A stretch of 28,137 nt of DNA from CALMSM01 sp964534095 (GTDB lineage Bacteria > Patescibacteriota > Saccharimonadia > Saccharimonadales > CALMSM01), in contig CAZHPF010000003.1 of the NCBI GenBank assembly GCA_964534095.1, positions 1-28,137 of the forward strand, written 5' to 3'. The notes below the pieces were generated by a model, which was given only the letters and a program-made list of their open reading frames with translations, searched no databases and was not told the origin of the DNA. Positions 1-7,385 of the stretch are shown here, in pieces (position 1 is the stretch's first letter; each line of letters begins with the position of its first letter). Both the position numbers and the translations under genes were made by a program.

Positions 1-131
1 GCTATCGCGATAAGCGTGTCCTGGTTATCAATATTAAACGCTCCTAGTGCAAACCGATCAGTTCTTGCCCGCTGTATGGCTCGGCGGGCGTTTTGGCAAT
101 TCTTGCGCATTTCTTGTAGGGATAATGCCAC
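1..131 (-). CDS. fba: Class II fructose-bisphosphate aldolase, N-terminal part (runs off the window)
   Basis: Only the first 43 codons are present; the gene continues beyond base 1. Reading the minus strand from a GTG at 131 gives VALSLQEMRKNCQNA, and residues 27-35 read FALGAFNID. That matches the N-terminal strand of class II (zinc) aldolases of the Fba/KbaY/GatY type, which typically read FAVGAFNVNN. The start is set by AGGAG seven bases before the GTG. The gene lies 10 bases after the tktC stop, so it is very likely the last visible gene of the gap-rpiB-rpe-tkt operon. The family cleaves fructose-1,6-bisphosphate to glyceraldehyde-3-phosphate and DHAP, which fits the operon. The metal-binding histidines lie outside the window, so a tagatose-bisphosphate aldolase of the same fold is possible. 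Confidence 0.75.
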   Translation of the reverse strand, partial: MALSLQEMRKNCQNARRAIQRARTDRFALGAFNIDNQDTLIAI

Positions 132-141
132 TGTGTTTCTC

Positions 142-1116
142 CTATTTATGTTTCATGATGTCGTGCACTGCGAGCATAATGTGCTTTTCTGTAAGCCCAA
201 AATGATGCAACAAATCTTTAGGATCACCCGATTCGCCAAACTGGTCTCGCATGCCAATTCGTTTGAGTCGCACCGGATGTTCTTCAGCCAGCAGCTCAGC
301 CACCGCACCGCCAAGCCCGCCGTTGACCTGACCTTCTTCCACCGTTATGACGGCATTGGTTTTTTGCACACTGGTCAGTATAGTAGCCGCATCAAGCGGT
401 TTGATGGTCGGACAGTGTACTACCTCTACGTCAATACCGTCCTTAAACAACTTTTCTGCCGCAACCAGCGCCAGATATGTCATTGTGCCGGTAGCTACGA
501 TTGTCACATCCGTGCCTGGCGTATACACGTATGCCTTACCGATCTCAAACGGTGTTTCAGTGGTAGTAAAGACCGCAGTAGCTTCCCGGGCAAGTCTGAT
601 GTAGTTGGGTCGTTTATCGGCTGCCATTGCCAACGTGGCCTTTTCAGCCTCTATGCTGTCTCCAGGGGCAATCACTACCATATTGGGCAATACTCGCATG
701 AGCGTAATGTCTTCGAGCATTTGGTGTGTAGCCCCGTCTTTGCCGGTATAAAGTCCAGCATGGGCGCCAACAATTTTGACCGGCCGGTTGTTAAGACAGA
801 TGGTGGTGCGGATCTGTTCCCAGTTACGACCAGGGCTAAACGTCGCGTACGATGAAACAAACGGTATCTTACCCATTGCCGCCAAGCCCGACCCGACTGT
901 CACAAGGTTTTGTTCAGCCACGCCGATTTCTATAAACCGATCGGGAAACGCATCGCGAAACAAGCTAATCTGTGTCGATTCCGTCAGGTCAGCACAGGCT
1001 GCTACGACATTTGCATCCCGTTTGCCAGCCTCAACCAAGCCTCGCCCGAACCCTTTCCGGTTGGGTTCTAATTCTGGCTTATGAATGTCTTTAATAAGAT
1101 GATGGGTGTCGACCAT
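142..1116 (-). CDS. tktC: Transketolase, C-terminal subunit
   Basis: This 324-residue protein supplies the pyrimidine-binding and C-terminal domains of a split transketolase. Residues 61-70 read FIEIGVAEQN; Glu68 is the family glutamate that activates the thiamine diphosphate of the partner subunit. A loop typical of the family follows (GLAAMGKIPFVSSYATF). I chose ATG 1116 over an in-frame TTG at 1143. ATG 1116 lies 4 bases after the upstream stop and has AAGGGGA about 12 bases before it, while the TTG would overlap the upstream gene. With tktN it transfers two-carbon units between sugar phosphates in the cytoplasm. Unusually, a membrane protein gene sits between the two subunit genes. A 1-deoxyxylulose-phosphate synthase half is the main alternative, but the rpe/rpiB context favours transketolase. 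Confidence 0.93.
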   Translation of the reverse strand: MVDTHHLIKDIHKPELEPNRKGFGRGLVEAGKRDANVVAACADLTESTQISLFRDAFPDRFIEIGVAEQNLVTVGSGLAAMGKIPFVSSYATFSPGRNWEQIRTTICLNNRPVKIVGAHAGLYTGKDGATHQMLEDITLMRVLPNMVVIAPGDSIEAEKATLAMAADKRPNYIRLAREATAVFTTTETPFEIGKAYVYTPGTDVTIVATGTMTYLALVAAEKLFKDGIDVEVVHCPTIKPLDAATILTSVQKTNAVITVEEGQVNGGLGGAVAELLAEEHPVRLKRIGMRDQFGESGDPKDLLHHFGLTEKHIMLAVHDIMKHK

Positions 1117-1120
1117 AATA

Positions 1121-1954
1121 TTACGATTGTCCCCTTGACCCAAGATTTATTTTAACTTGCTCCAGGAATTGCCGATTTAAATCTGATTGGAATATCTGGG
1201 AAGGGCAATGGAACCGGAACCCTACCACGTACCCATCGATTTGCCGCACCGTTAATATTGATTTAGTAGTGGTCTTGCCCGAGACAAGCGTCAGGTCAGC
1301 AGCCTTAAACTCCAGCTTGTTGTCACTGTTTTCTACATTTAAGGTTGCCGTACTATACGCAGGGTCAGCGACTTTCGAGGTAAGCCCCAGCCGTGCTATT
1401 TCTCCGGTCACAACCTCGTCGGTAGCACGACTATCGGCCGTATTGCCTGTTTTTTGTTTAGTACTCTGGGTATAAAATAGTTTACAGCCATCTGCATGGA
1501 CAAACCCTGTGCTTCCCGGCAATGCGTCACTGTCCGGCGACCACCCGTCTACAGAAGCCGGAGCCACTACAGTAGGTAAAGCTTCAATCTGCACATCATC
1601 TGATAGCGAAATAAGTTTATCTGCGTCATACGTCACCTGCTCAGCCGGGGTAATACTTCCGGTATTGGTGGCTGGAGATTTATTACTGCTTAACGCCAGT
1701 AGTACTATGATTGCCCCGCCCAATATAACCACTACCAGCAGCAGGATAATCCATATTTTCTTGCGGGAAGGCGGAGGAGGAGGCGGTGTTTCAGGAAAAG
1801 CAGAAGTCGGATACATAAAGGCAGGCATGTGTGGTTCCGGCAGAGTTTGGGGCTGTGGTTGAATTGGTTGAGACGACACTTGTCCGGGTACCTGAGAAGC
1901 CGGCGGCTCGGTTGGCGTCGGAGGGGTTTGCAGATTAGGATCGTTCGGGTTCAT
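1121..1954 (-). CDS. Single-pass membrane protein with proline-rich cytoplasmic N-terminus, unknown function
   Basis: I do not recognise the family of this 277-residue protein. Residues 1-65 are very rich in Pro, Thr and Gln and end in a run of six prolines followed by SRKK. Next comes one hydrophobic helix at about 67-90 (IWIILLLVVVILGGAIIVLL). The remaining 185 or so residues form a soluble region that should lie outside the cell by the positive-inside rule. Its start is firm: AAGGAG lies just before ATG 1954, 18 bases after the tktN stop. It sits inside the operon between the two transketolase halves, 4 bases before tktC. Small CPR genomes encode many anchored proteins of this layout. A link to carbon metabolism is suggested only by position. 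Confidence 0.8.
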   Translation of the reverse strand: MNPNDPNLQTPPTPTEPPASQVPGQVSSQPIQPQPQTLPEPHMPAFMYPTSAFPETPPPPPPSRKKIWIILLLVVVILGGAIIVLLALSSNKSPATNTGSITPAEQVTYDADKLISLSDDVQIEALPTVVAPASVDGWSPDSDALPGSTGFVHADGCKLFYTQSTKQKTGNTADSRATDEVVTGEIARLGLTSKVADPAYSTATLNVENSDNKLEFKAADLTLVSGKTTTKSILTVRQIDGYVVGFRFHCPSQIFQSDLNRQFLEQVKINLGSRGQS

Positions 1955-1972
1955 GCGATAGCTCCTTGTAGT

Positions 1973-2836
1973 TTATTCGTGTTCCGACGTTATTTTACCT
2001 TTGAGTGTGCGCAGCTCGTGAAGCGCTTTGACGGCTTGTTCGTGATTGGGCTGCGCCCCATGCCAATGAAAGTCATACTCCATGAAATCAACACCCTTAC
2101 CTGGTACGGTATAAGCAATGATCATAATCGGTTTCTCGACAATCGCCCGCGCCATCGCGCAAGCATCAATAAATGCCTCAATGTTGTTGCCGTCTACGCT
2201 CAACACATGCCAGCCAAAGCTTTCCCATTTTGCCCGTAGATCTTCCAGCGGCATAACATGTTCGGTCGGTCCGTCAATCTGAATGTTGTTGCGATCAATA
2301 ATACCGATGATGTTGTTGAGTTTGTATTTGCTAGCCAGCATAGCGGCTTCCCATATATTACCCTCGTTAAGCTCACCATCGCCCATTATGGTGTAAATCC
2401 ATCTGTGCTGATCATTGTTCATACGCATGGCAAGCGCCATGCCCGCCGCTTGGCTTAAGCCCGACCCTAACGGCCCACTGGTTGTTTCCAGCCCTGGCAA
2501 CTTTGTCCGCTCCGGATGGCCTTGCAGCCGTGAACCAAATTCGCGTAGTGTCATCAGTTCTTTTTTGTCAAAATAGCCTGCTTCTGCCAGGGCAGCATAG
2601 TACACCGGCGCACAATGTCCGTTACTCAATATAAATATATCGCGTTGATCCCAATCGAGGCGCGTTGGATCATGTTTTAAGATGTCAAAAAACAGTGCCG
2701 AAAATATATCCGCCAGCCCCAGTGGCCCGGCAGAATGGCCGGATTTGGCATGTTCGAGCATACGAATAATGTCTTGACGCAGGTCGTAGGCCTTTCGTTC
2801 CAGCTCTTCTATAGTAAGTTTTGGTTTTGTAGTCAT
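1973..2836 (-). CDS. tktN: Transketolase, N-terminal (thiamine diphosphate-binding) subunit
   Basis: This 287-residue protein is the pyrophosphate-binding half of transketolase. The thiamine diphosphate/Mg motif starts with GDG at residues 152-154 and continues GELNEGN to a downstream NN. Conserved histidines are seen in SGHSAG (His34) and NGHCAP (His74), and GHPER and GPLGSGLSQAAGMA follow as in the family. The length fits split bacterial and archaeal transketolases. Its ATG overlaps the rpe stop by 4 bases (ATGA), indicating translational coupling. The enzyme works as a complex with TktC, so the membrane protein encoded between them does not interrupt the protein itself. Confidence 0.94.
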   Translation of the reverse strand: MTTKPKLTIEELERKAYDLRQDIIRMLEHAKSGHSAGPLGLADIFSALFFDILKHDPTRLDWDQRDIFILSNGHCAPVYYAALAEAGYFDKKELMTLREFGSRLQGHPERTKLPGLETTSGPLGSGLSQAAGMALAMRMNNDQHRWIYTIMGDGELNEGNIWEAAMLASKYKLNNIIGIIDRNNIQIDGPTEHVMPLEDLRAKWESFGWHVLSVDGNNIEAFIDACAMARAIVEKPIMIIAYTVPGKGVDFMEYDFHWHGAQPNHEQAVKALHELRTLKGKITSEHE

Positions 2837-3477
2837 GGGTTTATTCGTACTAACTCTTCCAGTTTAGCATAAGCCGCTTGAGGGTTCGAGGTGTTTTGTA
2901 CAAAGCCCCCGACGTTTAACACCTCTATGCCTGCCTGAATAAGCTCTGCAGCGTTGGCGTCACTTATCCCACCATCCCATGCTATTTCTGCACGTGGATT
3001 AAGCTGCTGGACTGCCCTGACTTTTGAAGTTAACGCCATATCCGCTTTCCCGCCGTGATAGCCCAAATGTCCGGAAAAAATAAGTACGTGGTCAGCTAGT
3101 TTTATCAATTCACCGGCTACGGCAGGATCAGTCGCCGGCAATAACGCTATACCGAACTCAATATCATGGCTATGAAGTTGCGTAGCAAGCAGAGCAAAAT
3201 CACCTTCCGCCTCAAATGGCACAATAACCAAGTGCGGCCGCAAAACGAGTAATTCGTCTAGATGTTCGAGAGGACGCTGATACATCAGATGAATATCGGC
3301 CACAATACCTTCAGGCCACCATATGTGATGCAGGGACGGAGAAACAGTCGGCGCAAACACGCCATCCATGAGGTCAATATGAATACGCTGAGCAAATGGC
3401 GCTACCCGCTCCACTTGCTCACGATATTGGTGCGTATCAGTTGCGGTAATGGTTGGGCAAATCACAACTGGGGTCAT
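2833..3477 (-). CDS. rpe: Ribulose-phosphate 3-epimerase
   Basis: This 214-residue TIM-barrel protein interconverts ribulose-5-phosphate and xylulose-5-phosphate. The metal and catalytic residues are visible: His33 and Asp35 in HIDLMDG, His63 in DIHLM, and Asp168 in WDGGIS. Two loops are divergent. The usual EPGFGGQ segment reads SGHLGYHGG, and the N-terminal SILS segment reads ICPTITATD. The protein is close to the family length of about 220. It overlaps both neighbours by 4 bases (rpiB upstream, tktN downstream), so the three should be translated together. With RpiB and transketolase it makes up most of the non-oxidative pentose phosphate pathway. The divergent loops leave some chance of another sugar-phosphate epimerase, but the context argues for Rpe. 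Confidence 0.88.
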   Translation of the reverse strand: MTPVVICPTITATDTHQYREQVERVAPFAQRIHIDLMDGVFAPTVSPSLHHIWWPEGIVADIHLMYQRPLEHLDELLVLRPHLVIVPFEAEGDFALLATQLHSHDIEFGIALLPATDPAVAGELIKLADHVLIFSGHLGYHGGKADMALTSKVRAVQQLNPRAEIAWDGGISDANAAELIQAGIEVLNVGGFVQNTSNPQAAYAKLEELVRINP

Positions 3478-3965
3478 AGGGCTTCAATTTTTCCTATCCG
3501 GCGGGTATGCCGTTCTTCGTTCAAAAAAGAAGTAGAAAGCCATATGTTCACGGCCTTTTCAATATCTGGCCATGCCAGAAAACGTGCGCCCAGGCTTAGC
3601 ATATTAGCATTGTTGTGGCGGCGCGTTAACCGGAGGATTTCATAATTATCTTGTGCCTCTTTGCCGGCAACATCAACCGGACCGATTGCAATTGCCGAGC
3701 CGTAAAACACCGCACAGCGGACTCCTTTTACACGGTTAGCAACCATTGCTTCGCCCTGGCCGCTGCCACCGTAAATAATACCCACGTCACAATTACCGGA
3801 ACTAACTGCTCGGGCTGCCGGGACAATAAAATCCGGATAGTCATCAGCCGTATCCAGCTTCTTAGGACCAAACTCTATACATTCGTGTCCTGCGGCCATG
3901 AGCAGCTCACGCAGTTTTTGTAAGCTTTTGTATCCAGTATGGTCAGTGCTGAGGGCAATCCGCAT
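3474..3965 (-). CDS. rpiB: Ribose-5-phosphate isomerase B (glutamate-type active site)
   Basis: This 163-residue protein of the RpiB/LacAB family interconverts ribose-5-phosphate and ribulose-5-phosphate. Residues 1-10 read MRIALSTDHT, and HNNANMLSLGAR near the C-terminus is the family signature. The anion-hole loop at 66-72 reads GGSGQGE. The cysteine of E. coli-type RpiB (CGTGIG) is replaced by Gly66, and Glu72 occupies the position where the Mycobacterium tuberculosis enzyme uses a glutamate as base. The enzyme is therefore probably active, with the mycobacterial-type chemistry. The gene starts 8 bases after the gap stop and overlaps rpe by 4 bases. Confidence 0.93.
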   Translation of the reverse strand: MRIALSTDHTGYKSLQKLRELLMAAGHECIEFGPKKLDTADDYPDFIVPAARAVSSGNCDVGIIYGGSGQGEAMVANRVKGVRCAVFYGSAIAIGPVDVAGKEAQDNYEILRLTRRHNNANMLSLGARFLAWPDIEKAVNIWLSTSFLNEERHTRRIGKIEAL

Positions 3966-3973
3966 GCGTCTCC

Positions 3974-5002
3974 TTATGTTTTAGCAGCTTTAGCATGGAG
4001 TAGCCGTCCGACGTCGGCCACCTGTTCAACCAATCGGTTACTATAGCCCCACTCATTGTCGTACCACACCACGACCTTGGCAAGGTTACCGCCCACCACG
4101 TTCGTCAAAAGGGTATCAATAATACCCGAGTGGCTGTTGCCAATATAATCACTGCTTACCAGAGGTTCGTCACTGATATCCAAAATACCTTCGTATAACG
4201 GCTGTTTAGTAGCCTTGCGAAGCACATCGTTTATTTCCTCGATGGTGGTGTTTCGTTTAAAGAGAAGTGTTACATCACTCAACGACACAACGGGCGTTGG
4301 CACGCGCACGCTCATACCATCAAATTTTCCCACTAGCTGGGGCACGGTTTTTGCTACGGCGACGGCCGCCCCTGTAGTAGTAGGAACGATGTTTTCGGCG
4401 GCGTTGCGGGCTTCGCGCAAATCTTTAGCCGGAGCATCTTGTAGCCGTTGGCTCGCCGTGTAGCTGTGGACGGTGGTCAACATGGCCTTCTCTACGCCAA
4501 ACGCCTCATCAAGAATTGCCATCACCCCGGCAACACTATTCGTGGTACAGCTGGCATTACTGACAACCGGAGTGGCGTCACTGAGCTTTTCATCGTTAGC
4601 GCCAAACACAATCGTATCGACACCGTCACTTTTTGTCGGACCGGAGATCACCACCCGTTTGGCACCGGCTGTGATGTGCTTTTCGGCACCTTCTTTGTCA
4701 GTGAAAAACCCTGTGGATTCTATAACTACATCAATGTTCATATCGACCCACGGGAGCAGTGCCGGATCTTTTTCTGCTAACACTTTGACTTTATGGCCGT
4801 TTACAATGATATGCTGGTCGTCTGCCGAAACTTTTTCTTCATACGTCCCGTAGTTACTATCATGCTTGAGCAGGTGCGCGAGCGTCTTGGTGTCGGTTAA
4901 ATCATTTACCGCTACGACCTCGAGGTCACTGCGGGCAAAGGCTATCTTAAAGGCGTTCCGGCCAATCCGGCCAAACCCGTTAATTGCTATTCGTGTTGTC
5001 AT
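3974..5002 (-). CDS. gap: Glyceraldehyde-3-phosphate dehydrogenase, type I
   Basis: This 342-residue protein oxidises glyceraldehyde-3-phosphate to 1,3-bisphosphoglycerate with NAD(P) and phosphate. The Rossmann motif INGFGRIGR lies at residues 7-15. The active-site segment SNASCTTN has nucleophile Cys152, and the general base is His179 in TVHSYTASQ. Asn33-Asp34 (VNDL) at the end of the second strand suggests an NAD preference. C-terminal WYDNEWGYSNR is intact. I chose ATG 5002, which directly begins the family N-terminus (MTTRIAINGFG), over GTG 5014; AGAGGG lies about 11 bases before it. It is the first gene of the operon, behind a good promoter at 5044-5072. Confidence 0.97.
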   Translation of the reverse strand: MTTRIAINGFGRIGRNAFKIAFARSDLEVVAVNDLTDTKTLAHLLKHDSNYGTYEEKVSADDQHIIVNGHKVKVLAEKDPALLPWVDMNIDVVIESTGFFTDKEGAEKHITAGAKRVVISGPTKSDGVDTIVFGANDEKLSDATPVVSNASCTTNSVAGVMAILDEAFGVEKAMLTTVHSYTASQRLQDAPAKDLREARNAAENIVPTTTGAAVAVAKTVPQLVGKFDGMSVRVPTPVVSLSDVTLLFKRNTTIEEINDVLRKATKQPLYEGILDISDEPLVSSDYIGNSHSGIIDTLLTNVVGGNLAKVVVWYDNEWGYSNRLVEQVADVGRLLHAKAAKT

Positions 5003-5043
5003 ATTGTGAGCCACCCTCTGTTTAGCGTTAGCATTTCATACCT

Positions 5044-5072
5044 ATTGTACGAAGTTACCACGCAAAACACAA
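5044..5072 (-). promoter_or_regulatory. Sigma70-type promoter for the gap-rpiB-rpe-tkt-fba operon
   Basis: On the minus strand TTGTGT (-35, 5067-5072) and TACAAT (-10, 5044-5049) are separated by 17 bases. Transcription would begin near 5037 and leave a leader of about 35 bases before the gap ATG. I found no other convincing promoter inside the operon, whose genes are tightly packed. Confidence 0.6.
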
Positions 5073-5120
5073 CTGGCGTCTACCCTACGCATAAAGCTTC
5101 CGTGAATTACCGCGCTTGCG

Positions 5121-5168
5121 AAACCTCAGAGTTAACTCTGATTTAAAGCTGAGTTAACTCTGAGGTTT
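5121..5168. repeat. Palindromic repeat, copy 1
   Basis: The element has perfect 18-bp inverted arms (5121-5138 and 5151-5168, AAACCTCAGAGTTAACTC and its complement) around a 12-base loop. Each arm contains the self-complementary GAGTTAACTC. It lies 29 bases after the CYTH gene stop and upstream of the gap promoter. A transcript would form a strong hairpin, but only three Ts follow on the minus strand, so it is at best an atypical terminator. A near-identical copy is at 26352-26397. The two share 42 bp apart from an inverted core. Confidence 0.85.
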
Positions 5169-5197
5169 TGACTATACAACTTACTTGTTCTTAAGTA

Positions 5198-5974
5198 TTA
5201 CCCGAGCAAATAGGCAGTATCATGCACTAACGGTGATGAGCGCGTGAAACCACGTATCCCCTCGCCACTAAATGAACCAGTAGCTGGTTCGTCTGGCTTC
5301 CCCATCGTGTTACGAAAACCAGCCGCTCGTTCCGCCGACACCCATTTAGATTTAGTAACCTGTTCAGGTGGGGTTTCAGAACCCTCTAACCACCATGTTT
5401 CATAATATCCGCAGCTGGTTGGGGGCAGCCCATCGACAGCAAGCTGCCTATCTTTAAACTCTTTTTCTTTGGTTACTTCTACGCCAAACCATTCAGGCAT
5501 CACAAATCCAGTGGCGGTTAATTCATCTAGAAACTCTACTTCTGCTACAACTAATCCTTTCAGGCGTCTCCCACGATAAACATCCAACTCTATTACGGAA
5601 GCTTCGTGGGGCAGGGAGAGCCGTCGCTTGCTAAGTCGTCTGCCTTTGTTGGTTAGCGGCCATAATTTATCGAACTCAAGAGGGGCTAACTCCACTTCTA
5701 CGTCTGAATGCATAACTCTGTCAGCTGGCTTAACTATTTGCGTGTAGACGTTTGGCGGTCTATCGTCGAATCCTGTGCTTTGCTCCCATCGTAAGGATAC
5801 TTCCACACCGTCTGCCTCAATTGCCATATACCCCTGAAGAATATCAACATAAGAAGTAATTCCTCCTAAAGAGGTATCGACAGCTAATGGATCTTGCACT
5901 TCTCTTATCCCCAAGCCTTCAGGCAACTGATTTACCAGAAACTTTCGTTCAACTTGTTGAGCAGTAGCTGCCAT
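5198..5974 (-). CDS. CYTH-domain protein, probable inorganic triphosphatase-like phosphohydrolase
   Basis: This 258-residue protein begins with VERKFLV at residues 8-14, the strand that carries the ExExK signature of the CYTH/triphosphate tunnel metalloenzyme family. Later strands fit the tunnel fold: SLRWEQ, KRRLSL with basic residues, IELDVYRGRRLKGLVVAEVEF and WFGVEVTKEKEFKDRQLA. The first glutamate of the signature is a glutamine here (QVERK). About 80 C-terminal residues extend beyond the usual domain and contain Trp- and Ser-rich segments. The start has AAGGAGT before ATG 5974. Its neighbour encodes pyrophosphatase, so a role in clearing tri- or polyphosphate is plausible but inferred. 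Adenylate cyclase or thiamine triphosphatase activity also occurs in this family. Confidence 0.75.
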   Translation of the reverse strand: MAATAQQVERKFLVNQLPEGLGIREVQDPLAVDTSLGGITSYVDILQGYMAIEADGVEVSLRWEQSTGFDDRPPNVYTQIVKPADRVMHSDVEVELAPLEFDKLWPLTNKGRRLSKRRLSLPHEASVIELDVYRGRRLKGLVVAEVEFLDELTATGFVMPEWFGVEVTKEKEFKDRQLAVDGLPPTSCGYYETWWLEGSETPPEQVTKSKWVSAERAAGFRNTMGKPDEPATGSFSGEGIRGFTRSSPLVHDTAYLLG

Positions 5975-5999
5975 ACGTTACTCCTTATCTATGCCATTC

Positions 6000-6028
6000 A
6001 GTATATAGAGCAAGGCTTGCTTATGCAA
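6000..6028 (-). promoter_or_regulatory. Promoter for the CYTH gene
   Basis: On the minus strand TTGCAT (-35, 6023-6028) and TATACT (-10, 6000-6005) are separated by exactly 17 bases. The predicted start lies near 5993, giving a leader of about 20 bases that includes the AAGGAGT ribosome site. It lies in the 101-base gap after ppa, so the CYTH gene can be expressed independently of ppa. Confidence 0.6.
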
Positions 6029-6075
6029 TATACTTCCTATTTCCGCTAGATAATTGTTGAGTTATACTCTTGAGC

Positions 6076-6609
6076 TTAGGCTTCTTGTTTGTAGCGGGCG
6101 ATGCATTCTTCGATAATCTTACGAGCATCGTCGGTGTTGCCCCAGCCAAGCACTTTGGTGGTACCGGGTTTTTTGAGGTCTTTGTAGTGGTTGAAGTGAT
6201 GCTCAATTTTTTGTTTCCACTGGTCGTGAAGCTGATCAAGGTCTTGGATCTGGTCGCCGGTGTTACGGTCGTCTTCCGGCACGCACACGATCTTGTGATC
6301 CATTTCACCACCATCTTCGAAGTTGAGCACACCGATAACCCGTGCCTTTAAGTACACGCCCGTCGGGATGGGATCGTTAGTGATAACCAGCGTGTCGAGT
6401 TCGTCACCGTCTTCATCGAGCGTCTGCGGGATAAACCCATAGTTTACGGGTTTGGCAAAAATGCTTGGCTCTACGCGGTCAAGCTGAAAAACAGCCAGTT
6501 TGCGGTTCCACTCGATTTTCAGTGTTGACCATTTTGGTATCTCAATAACGGTGTTAATAATGCCGTCAGCGACGTCACCTGCATCCAAAATAACATTGTA
6601 ATCTGCCAT
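6076..6609 (-). CDS. ppa: Inorganic pyrophosphatase, family I
   Basis: This 177-residue cytoplasmic enzyme hydrolyses pyrophosphate to two phosphates and so drives biosynthetic reactions. Residues 67-72 read DGDELD, the family I metal signature with three aspartates (67, 69 and 72). KPVNYGFIPQT precedes it and EDDRNTGDQIQDLDQL follows, as in the family. The length equals that of the E. coli enzyme. The start is supported by AAAGGAGT seven bases before ATG 6609. It is divergent from gdpD with only 43 bases between the starts. The motif AGGAGTAAC recurs before the next gene, the CYTH phosphatase. Confidence 0.97.
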   Translation of the reverse strand: MADYNVILDAGDVADGIINTVIEIPKWSTLKIEWNRKLAVFQLDRVEPSIFAKPVNYGFIPQTLDEDGDELDTLVITNDPIPTGVYLKARVIGVLNFEDGGEMDHKIVCVPEDDRNTGDQIQDLDQLHDQWKQKIEHHFNHYKDLKKPGTTKVLGWGNTDDARKIIEECIARYKQEA

Positions 6610-6652
6610 GTGTTACTCCTTTATATTCGATAATATTGTACACTAATAACTA

Positions 6653-7375
6653 ATGAAAATCATTGCGCATCGCGGGGCTTCAGGACTGGCGCTCGAAAAC
6701 ACGTTGGCGAGTCTAGAGCTAGCCAAGCTGTTAGGAGTAGACGCTATCGAACTCGATATCCACAAAACAATCGATAACCGTTTGGTAGTATGCCATGACA
6801 GTGATCTTGCACGAGTTAGCAGTGCCGGGCTCAGAATTGCTAACTCGACGCTGAAACAGCTCCAAAGCATCACGCTCAATGATCGCCTTTCTACAGTGCC
6901 GACTCTCGAAGGAGCGCTTAAAATGATTGGTGACACACCGGTTATTATCGAGATCAAAGCAACTGGCTGCACTGATGAGTTGTTGGCAATTCTCCAAAAA
7001 TTTTCCCGCAAAGATATTCGTATCGCTTCTTTTAAGTGGGGAGAACTCACTAAGCTTCATGACGCTGGCGTGAGCGTTCCATTAATCGCTCTGGAGCGCA
7101 CCAAGCCGTTTGAAGTTATTCACCTTGCCAAACAACGAAAATTTGAAGGTATTGGACTTAATTTTTGGCTGCTCAATCCGCTCACGTACTTTATGATCAA
7201 GCGCGCCGGACTCAGCTTGTATGTATATAGTGTTAATAGCCGCGTGCTTGGTTCGCTGATTAGCTGGGTATATCCGTCGGTAGGAATCTGCACCAATCAT
7301 CCAGAATGGTTTATCAAACACCCCTGGCTCAAGCTTCGCCGATCGTTCAAAGACAAACGCTCTACACGAGCCTAG
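6653..7375 (+). CDS. Glycerophosphodiester phosphodiesterase family protein
   Basis: This 240-residue protein has the GDPD signature: HRG at residues 6-8, ENT at 15-17, ELD at 33-35 and CHD ending at 49. These supply the catalytic histidines and metal-binding acids. The C-terminal strand GICTNHPEWF is also typical. The family hydrolyses glycerophosphodiesters to glycerol-3-phosphate and an alcohol, which could serve lipid or phosphate scavenging. No signal peptide is visible, so the protein is probably cytoplasmic. There is no Shine-Dalgarno site. A TACACT box at 6639-6644 ends 8 bases before the ATG, suggesting a leaderless mRNA. A flavin reductase gene follows after 10 bases. Confidence 0.9.
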   Translation: MKIIAHRGASGLALENTLASLELAKLLGVDAIELDIHKTIDNRLVVCHDSDLARVSSAGLRIANSTLKQLQSITLNDRLSTVPTLEGALKMIGDTPVIIEIKATGCTDELLAILQKFSRKDIRIASFKWGELTKLHDAGVSVPLIALERTKPFEVIHLAKQRKFEGIGLNFWLLNPLTYFMIKRAGLSLYVYSVNSRVLGSLISWVYPSVGICTNHPEWFIKHPWLKLRRSFKDKRSTRA

Positions 7376-7385
7376 AGGAGAGGAC

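Noticed and set aside
16..855. A 279-codon open frame on the plus strand
   Set aside because: It is antisense to tktC, lacks a ribosome site, is rich in Cys, Arg and His in an unnatural way and matches nothing. The minus-strand frame carries clear transketolase motifs.
1116..2836. The split transketolase as a broken gene
   Set aside because: Both halves have intact starts, ribosome sites or overlaps and full domain motifs. Split transketolases are common in bacteria and archaea, so this is a two-subunit enzyme.
3474..3965. rpiB as inactive because the catalytic cysteine is missing
   Set aside because: The GGSGQGE loop matches the mycobacterial type, in which a glutamate replaces the cysteine.
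5121..5168. The palindromic repeat as an ordinary Rho-independent terminator
   Set aside because: The stem is strong, but only three Ts follow on the minus strand and copy 2 has no T-run. A dispersed repeat is the better description.
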